Part shown: piece by piece, positions 4,614 through 5,323 of the stretch
Layout: each line of letters begins with the position of its first letter
Position numbering within the stretch: position 1 is the first letter of the stretch
From: Clostridia bacterium
GTDB taxonomy: Bacteria; Bacillota_A; Clostridia; UBA1212; UBA1255
Direction: 5' to 3'
Assembly (NCBI GenBank): GCA_017522515.1
Contig: JAFWZH010000347.1
Location: 1-5,323 of the forward strand
DNA length: 5,323 bases
Position numbers and translations under genes: made by a program
The notes under the pieces: model-generated
What the model was told of the DNA's origin: nothing
Seen by the model: the letters and a program-made list of their open reading frames with translations, nothing else
Databases searched by the model: none

Positions 4614-5323
4614 TCAGTGTATAGATTGAACATTATTTTTGTCCACCCAATAAATGCGATCATTGAACACTTCATCAGGTGAAGATGCATATGCAAACAA
4701 TGTAACGAGAAGTTTTTCATCACACACCATAATGCTTTTTATCAAATAGTCATTTTCAGTTTCCAGTTCTACACTATCAAGATTCTTTTTTTCAGAGTTA
4801 TAAAAAAATACAGATGTATTTCCTCTCAAATAGAATACTGGAGTGTGATCATCATACTGAATCGCAATTTCAAGACCTTTACCTTTTGCTATTTCGGATA
4901 TAGTGTTGTCCTTGACTATTCCAACGACTGCATCTCCGGAATAATTTTTCAAGTATACACAATCATCGAAAACATGCATTGTTGCTATGCGAGATGTCAA
5001 TATGTAATTAGAAATGTCACCAAGATTTATGGTATCAATGAGTTCCATATCCGTGTTGTATTTGTGAATTTTCGCATCATTTGTTCCATCTTGATATCTT
5101 TTATCCACAATAGCATAAATATTCTCATTGTCTGCACACATATTGATCATATAGGTGCCAACATTAGTGTTGTCATCCAAAACAAAAACTTCGGAACGTT
5201 TTTCCACCACCCCAGTCCTAATGTTATATAGTTCAATGTAAGTAGACAATTGATTGTCCTCGCTTCTGTGTGACTGGCGACTTACAAGATATTCACCCGC
5301 AGAAGAAATTATAGCCCCCGGAA
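4614..5323 (-). CDS. C-terminal part of a probable beta-propeller protein (partial)
   Basis: The frame is open from the right edge of the window to the stop at 4614-4616, giving at least 235 residues; the true start lies outside. The TTG at 5247-5249 is only an internal codon, since the frame upstream reads on as PGAIISSAGEYLVSRQSHRS. The protein shows repeated strand patterns of the type (F/L/K)YN followed by a polar turn and a hydrophobic strand, at LYNIRTGVVEK, KYNTDMELIDT and FYNSEKKNLDS. Between them are hydrophobic-alternating strands (NIYAIVDKRY, CVYLKNYSGD, RIYWVDKNN) typical of propeller blades. There is no membrane segment in this part. Such clostridial propellers are often secreted or lipid-anchored; that cannot be checked here. 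The frame ends in NNVQSIH right at the odd 4441-4613 segment, so the tail could be cut short. Confidence 0.6.
   Translation of the reverse strand, partial: PGAIISSAGEYLVSRQSHRSEDNQLSTYIELYNIRTGVVEKRSEVFVLDDNTNVGTYMINMCADNENIYAIVDKRYQDGTNDAKIHKYNTDMELIDTINLGDISNYILTSRIATMHVFDDCVYLKNYSGDAVVGIVKDNTISEIAKGKGLEIAIQYDDHTPVFYLRGNTSVFFYNSEKKNLDSVELETENDYLIKSIMVCDEKLLVTLFAYASSPDEVFNDRIYWVDKNNVQSIH

Noticed and set aside
4475..4723. Minus-strand open frame of 82 codons
   Set aside because: Its first part is an out-of-frame reading of the propeller gene and the rest lies in the anomalous open segment; no family resemblance or ribosome binding site.
4845..5231. Plus-strand open frame of 128 codons
   Set aside because: Antisense to the propeller gene, whose repeated strand pattern supports the minus strand as coding.
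1..5323. CRISPR array, tRNA, rRNA or transposase gene
   Set aside because: No regularly spaced repeats, no cloverleaf with conserved TTCRANY arm, no rRNA-like stretch and no transposase motif were seen. The only clear repeat is the two-copy terminator-promoter unit.

Overview
The window looks like chromosomal DNA of a low-to-moderate GC Firmicute, most likely a gut clostridium of the Oscillospiraceae/Ruminococcaceae kind. This is inferred from AAGGAGG/GGAGG ribosome binding sites, TATAAT-type promoters, and the style of the sigma factor, its partner and the Xre regulator. No database search was possible. Every gene I accept lies on the minus strand, so the window reads from right (position 5323) to left (position 1).

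Right part (about 4101-5323): the C-terminal part of a probable secreted or surface beta-propeller protein enters from the right edge and stops at 4614. About 170 bases follow that hold no convincing gene but are oddly open in several frames. Then comes a small lipoprotein gene (4101-4433) whose signal peptide appears broken by a one-base frameshift at its start. A near-perfect UUCG-loop terminator closes it.

Middle part (3172-4067): a promoter-like block, a dyad-rich leader, a good sigma-A promoter (TTGACT-17-TATACT), and a gene for an Xre-type helix-turn-helix regulator with three C-terminal membrane segments, closed by a UACG-loop terminator.

Left part (51-3120): a second copy of the promoter-like block precedes a compact run of four genes: ECF-type sigma factor, single-pass membrane partner (putative anti-sigma), BcrA/LanF-type ABC ATPase with an E-loop, and ABC-2 permease. 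The sigma/partner and ATPase/permease pairs each overlap by 4 bases (ATGA), so they are translationally coupled. The likely logic is that the membrane partner senses an envelope signal and releases the sigma factor, which would control the transporter; the transporter probably exports or detoxifies a peptide or other envelope-active compound. This is inferred from family and context.

The most notable non-coding feature is a composite terminator-plus-promoter unit of about 70 bases, present twice in the same orientation (3087-3156 and 3998-4064), with 33 of 34 identical bases across its promoter half. Other points of interest are a sharp GC step inside the anti-sigma gene, the lipoprotein frameshift, and the unexplained 4441-4613 segment.
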